Program-made: the position numbers and the translations under genes
NCBI GenBank assembly: GCA_002763335.1
Contig: PEYS01000035.1
Location: 1-6,366, forward strand
Direction: 5' to 3'
Source of the DNA: Candidatus Woesearchaeota archaeon CG08_land_8_20_14_0_20_47_9
GTDB lineage: Archaea; Nanobdellota; Nanobdellia; Woesearchaeales; CG1-02-47-18
DNA: 6,366 nucleotides
Shown: piece by piece, positions 4,487 to 6,366 of the stretch
How positions within the stretch are numbered: the first letter of the stretch is position 1
How the letters are laid out: each line of letters opens with the position of its first letter
The notes under the pieces: generated by a model
Database searches by the model: none
What the model was told of the DNA's origin: nothing
What the model saw: only the letters and a program-made list of their open reading frames with translations

Positions 4487-5983
4487 ATGGAAAATGAAAA
4501 CCATCTGATAAAGGAACGACTCAAAAAACTTGAAGAGCTTAGGGCTCAGAACATTAACCCCTACCCCTACTCCTATAAGCGCATGCATACCGCTGCAGAG
4601 CTGCATGAGAAGTATTCCAACTTAAAGAAAGACGAAAAGACGAAGGACAAAACAGGTGTTTGCGGGAGGATTATGCAGCTCAGGAGGATGGGAAAGGTAA
4701 CCTTCATGCATCTGCTGGATGAGAGTGGAAAGATACAGCTGTATTTCAGAGAGGATGATCTTAAAGAAACGTATGGTGTCTTAAAGCTGCTTGATATAGG
4801 AGACTTCATAGGGGCTGAGGGTAAGGTCTTCACAACGAAAACAGGGGAACTTAGTGTCTGGATTGAGAAATTTGAGGTCCTCTGCAAGGCGTTTAGGCAT
4901 CTACCTGAGAAGTATCATGGTATTCAGGATATCGAACTTAGGTACAGGCAGCGCTATCTTGACCTGCTTATGAATCCCGATGTGAAGGAGCTTTTCATAA
5001 AGCGTAGCAGGATAGTGAGGGCGATGCGCGAATTCCTTGACAGCGAGGGCTTTATGGAGGTTGAAGTCCCCATACTTCAGCCAATCTATGGGGGTGCAAA
5101 GGCTAGGCCTTTTGTCACGCATATAAACGAGTGGGATATGAAACTCTTCTTAAGCATCTCGCCAGAGCTTTATCTTAAAAGACTAATTGTCGGGGGCTAT
5201 GAGAAGGTTTATACTATCTGCAAGAATTTTAGGAATGAGGGTGTTGACCAGAGCCATAATCCCGAGTTTACAATGATGGAGTGCTATTGGGCCTATGTTG
5301 ACTATGAGGCTATTATGGAACTCACAGAGAGAATGGTTGAGTTTATCTGCAAACAGGTTCTGGGAACTACGGTTATATCAGTAAAAGGGGAGATGATTGA
5401 TCTGAAAACTCCATGGAAACGCATAACCATGAAGGATGCGATAAAGACCCATCTTAAGATAGATGTTGACAAGCTTAGCGATGAGGCGTTAAGGAAGGTG
5501 CTTATAGACAACAGGATTGAATATGAGGGTGAGTTTTCCCGCGGCATAGCAATAATGGTATTATTTGAGGGACTTGTTGAGGACAAGCTCAGGGGGCCAG
5601 TGCATATAACAGATCATCCAAAGGAGTCCACACCCCTGTGCAAGCCCAAGCGGGGCAACCAAGAGCTCATTGAGCGCTTTGAGAGTTATATTCTAGGCAC
5701 AGAATTCACAAACGGCTACTCTGAACTTAATGATCCTGTGCTGCAGCGCAGACTGCTGGAGGAGCAGGCTGAGCAGTTGAGGGGTGGTTCAGATGAAGCA
5801 CACCCAATGGATGAGGATTTTATCCAGGCTATCGAGGTTGGAATGCCTCCCTGCGGTGGGCTTGGTTTGGGTGTTGACCGCCTTGTTGTTTTCCTTACAG
5901 GAGCAGAGGGCATAAGGGATGTTATATTCTTTCCGACTATGCGGCCTGAGGGGGATGGAAGCGAAACTGAGAGAGAACAGTAG
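4487..5983 (+). CDS. lysS: Lysyl-tRNA synthetase, class II
   Basis: It charges tRNA-Lys with lysine using ATP, in the cytoplasm, as a homodimer. The 498-residue product, the usual size, has an N-terminal OB-fold for anticodon binding (about 55-145, beginning GVCGRIMQLRRMGK). The class II catalytic core follows: motif 1 around VEVPILQPIYGGAKARPF (192-209), SPELYLKRLIVGG (225-237), motif 2 FRNEGVDQSHNPEFTMMECY (248-267) and motif 3 GGLGLGVDRLVVFLTG (457-472) with IRDVIFFP. EFTNGYSELNDP (406-417) is also characteristic. The frame is open to a GTG at 4376, but the family start MENENHLIKERLKKLEELR fits the ATG at 4487, which has a TATA box at leaderless distance. Many euryarchaea use the unrelated class I enzyme, so class II narrows the possible lineages. 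lysS converges on the DUF167 gene. Confidence 0.97.
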   Translation: MENENHLIKERLKKLEELRAQNINPYPYSYKRMHTAAELHEKYSNLKKDEKTKDKTGVCGRIMQLRRMGKVTFMHLLDESGKIQLYFREDDLKETYGVLKLLDIGDFIGAEGKVFTTKTGELSVWIEKFEVLCKAFRHLPEKYHGIQDIELRYRQRYLDLLMNPDVKELFIKRSRIVRAMREFLDSEGFMEVEVPILQPIYGGAKARPFVTHINEWDMKLFLSISPELYLKRLIVGGYEKVYTICKNFRNEGVDQSHNPEFTMMECYWAYVDYEAIMELTERMVEFICKQVLGTTVISVKGEMIDLKTPWKRITMKDAIKTHLKIDVDKLSDEALRKVLIDNRIEYEGEFSRGIAIMVLFEGLVEDKLRGPVHITDHPKESTPLCKPKRGNQELIERFESYILGTEFTNGYSELNDPVLQRRLLEEQAEQLRGGSDEAHPMDEDFIQAIEVGMPPCGGLGLGVDRLVVFLTGAEGIRDVIFFPTMRPEGDGSETEREQ

Positions 5984-6015
5984 TGAGCTTTGATGATAAT
6001 ATTGTCAAATGCCAG

Positions 6016-6033
6016 AGTTCAAATCCTTGAACT
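6016..6033. terminator. Short hairpin between convergent lysS and DUF167 genes
   Basis: AGTTCAA pairs with TTGAACT across an ATCC loop in the 63-base gap between the two stop codons. A weaker TTTGA/TCAAA pairing lies at 5989-5993/6005-6009. There is no strong T-run, so a terminator role is only suggested by the location. Confidence 0.4.
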
Positions 6034-6046
6034 AGTGTTCAGTTTG

Positions 6047-6268
6047 TCAGCCGATCCCAACAACCTTCTCCCTTGACTTAGCACCTCTTACTATTGAGAC
6101 CTTGCTCTTCTTCACCTTAAAGTAATCTGCAAGCACTTCAATAAGCTCCTTGTTTGCCCTGCCTCTTGCTGCAGGAGCCTTTACATAAACCCTTACTCTG
6201 CCATCTTCATCCCTGCAGACTTCATTCTTCTTTGCATTCGGGATGACTTTGATGTTGACAGTCTGCAT
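6047..6268 (-). CDS. DUF167 (YggU-like) protein
   Basis: This 73-residue protein belongs to a small conserved alpha/beta family found in bacteria and archaea; its function is not established. The family pattern is clear: MQTVNIKVIPNAKKNEV, then VRVYVKAPAARGRANKELIEVL with the hallmark P-A-x-G-x-A-N, and the ending FKVKKSKVSIVRGAKSREKVV. The length is normal and the protein soluble and basic. The ATG at 6268 has no ribosome site but a TATA box centred about 30 bases upstream, so the message is probably leaderless. It is convergent with lysS. The composite repeat at 6303 begins on the last base of its TATA box. Confidence 0.95.
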   Translation of the reverse strand: MQTVNIKVIPNAKKNEVCRDEDGRVRVYVKAPAARGRANKELIEVLADYFKVKKSKVSIVRGAKSREKVVGIG

Positions 6269-6293
6269 TTCAATAACAAGGTAATTGTCCGAC

Positions 6294-6303
6294 TATTTAA
6301 ATA
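6294..6303 (-). promoter_or_regulatory. TATA box of the DUF167 gene
   Basis: TATTTAAATA, a perfect palindrome, is centred about 30 bases before the ATG at 6268. Its last base is the first base of the composite repeat arm, so the repeat occupies the upstream promoter region where TFB and regulators would bind. Confidence 0.6.
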
Positions 6304-6366
6304 CTCAAAAGTTCGTGGGTATAGCCCCGCCCTTTAGGGCGAGAACTTTTGAGTCCGAAAATCTGC
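6303..6366. repeat. Composite repeat copy B, cut by the window end
   Basis: ACTCAAAAGTTC (6303-6314) is exactly complementary to GAACTTTTGAGT (6343-6354). The enclosed AGCCCCGCCCTTTAGGGCGA matches copy A at 2259-2278. The bases TTGAGTCCGAAAATCTGC (6349-6366) equal 2282-2299. The inner arm bases differ from copy A, yet both copies pair perfectly. The second hairpin expected from copy A would lie beyond the window. Confidence 0.85.

Noticed and set aside
4573..5913. Four minus-strand open frames
   Set aside because: All lie antisense within lysS, which is confidently assigned with all three class II motifs.

Overview
The window reads as archaeal chromosome. TATA-like boxes (TTTAAA or TATATAAA types) lie about 25-30 bases upstream of several start codons with no room for a leader (methyltransferase, DUF2283, lysS, DUF167), other genes carry GGTG/GGAGG ribosome binding sites, the tRNA-Leu has no encoded CCA, and lysyl-tRNA synthetase is class II. 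The lineage cannot be fixed from this much sequence; class II LysRS with exonuclease VII would fit several archaeal groups, including DPANN-type genomes (inference).

Layout, left to right. Bases 1-350 hold no gene but are rich in inverted repeats: a perfect GC-rich hairpin with a T-run, a 130-base palindrome cluster, and smaller stems. A tRNA-Leu(UAG) with its own TATA box follows at 388-471, with a start-less fragment of a membrane protein immediately behind it. On the minus strand come xseB (606-824) and xseA (988-2217), the two subunits of exonuclease VII. Directly upstream of xseA lies an AT-richer island, also on the minus strand: a BglII/BstYI-family restriction endonuclease (2233-2925) preceded by its beta-class DNA methyltransferase (2929-3891). 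The island is bordered by remnants of a DUF4258/DUF2283 gene pair and a 47-residue hypothetical protein. lysS runs on the plus strand from 4487 to 5983 and converges on a DUF167 (YggU-like) gene at 6047-6268, minus strand.

How the parts relate. The methyltransferase and endonuclease form a tight type II restriction-modification unit, with the endonuclease's ribosome binding site inside the last methyltransferase codons. No promoter is visible for xseA, so the restriction genes and exonuclease VII genes may share a transcript. The most unusual structure is a family of composite inverted repeats with conserved centres but different, self-complementary arms. Copies sit at 2235-2335 and 6303-6366, with a likely relative at 935-988. 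One copy encodes the last 40 residues of the endonuclease, exactly where its family resemblance stops. The 2.5 kb around the restriction genes also contain no GATC, the core of the target expected for this endonuclease family.
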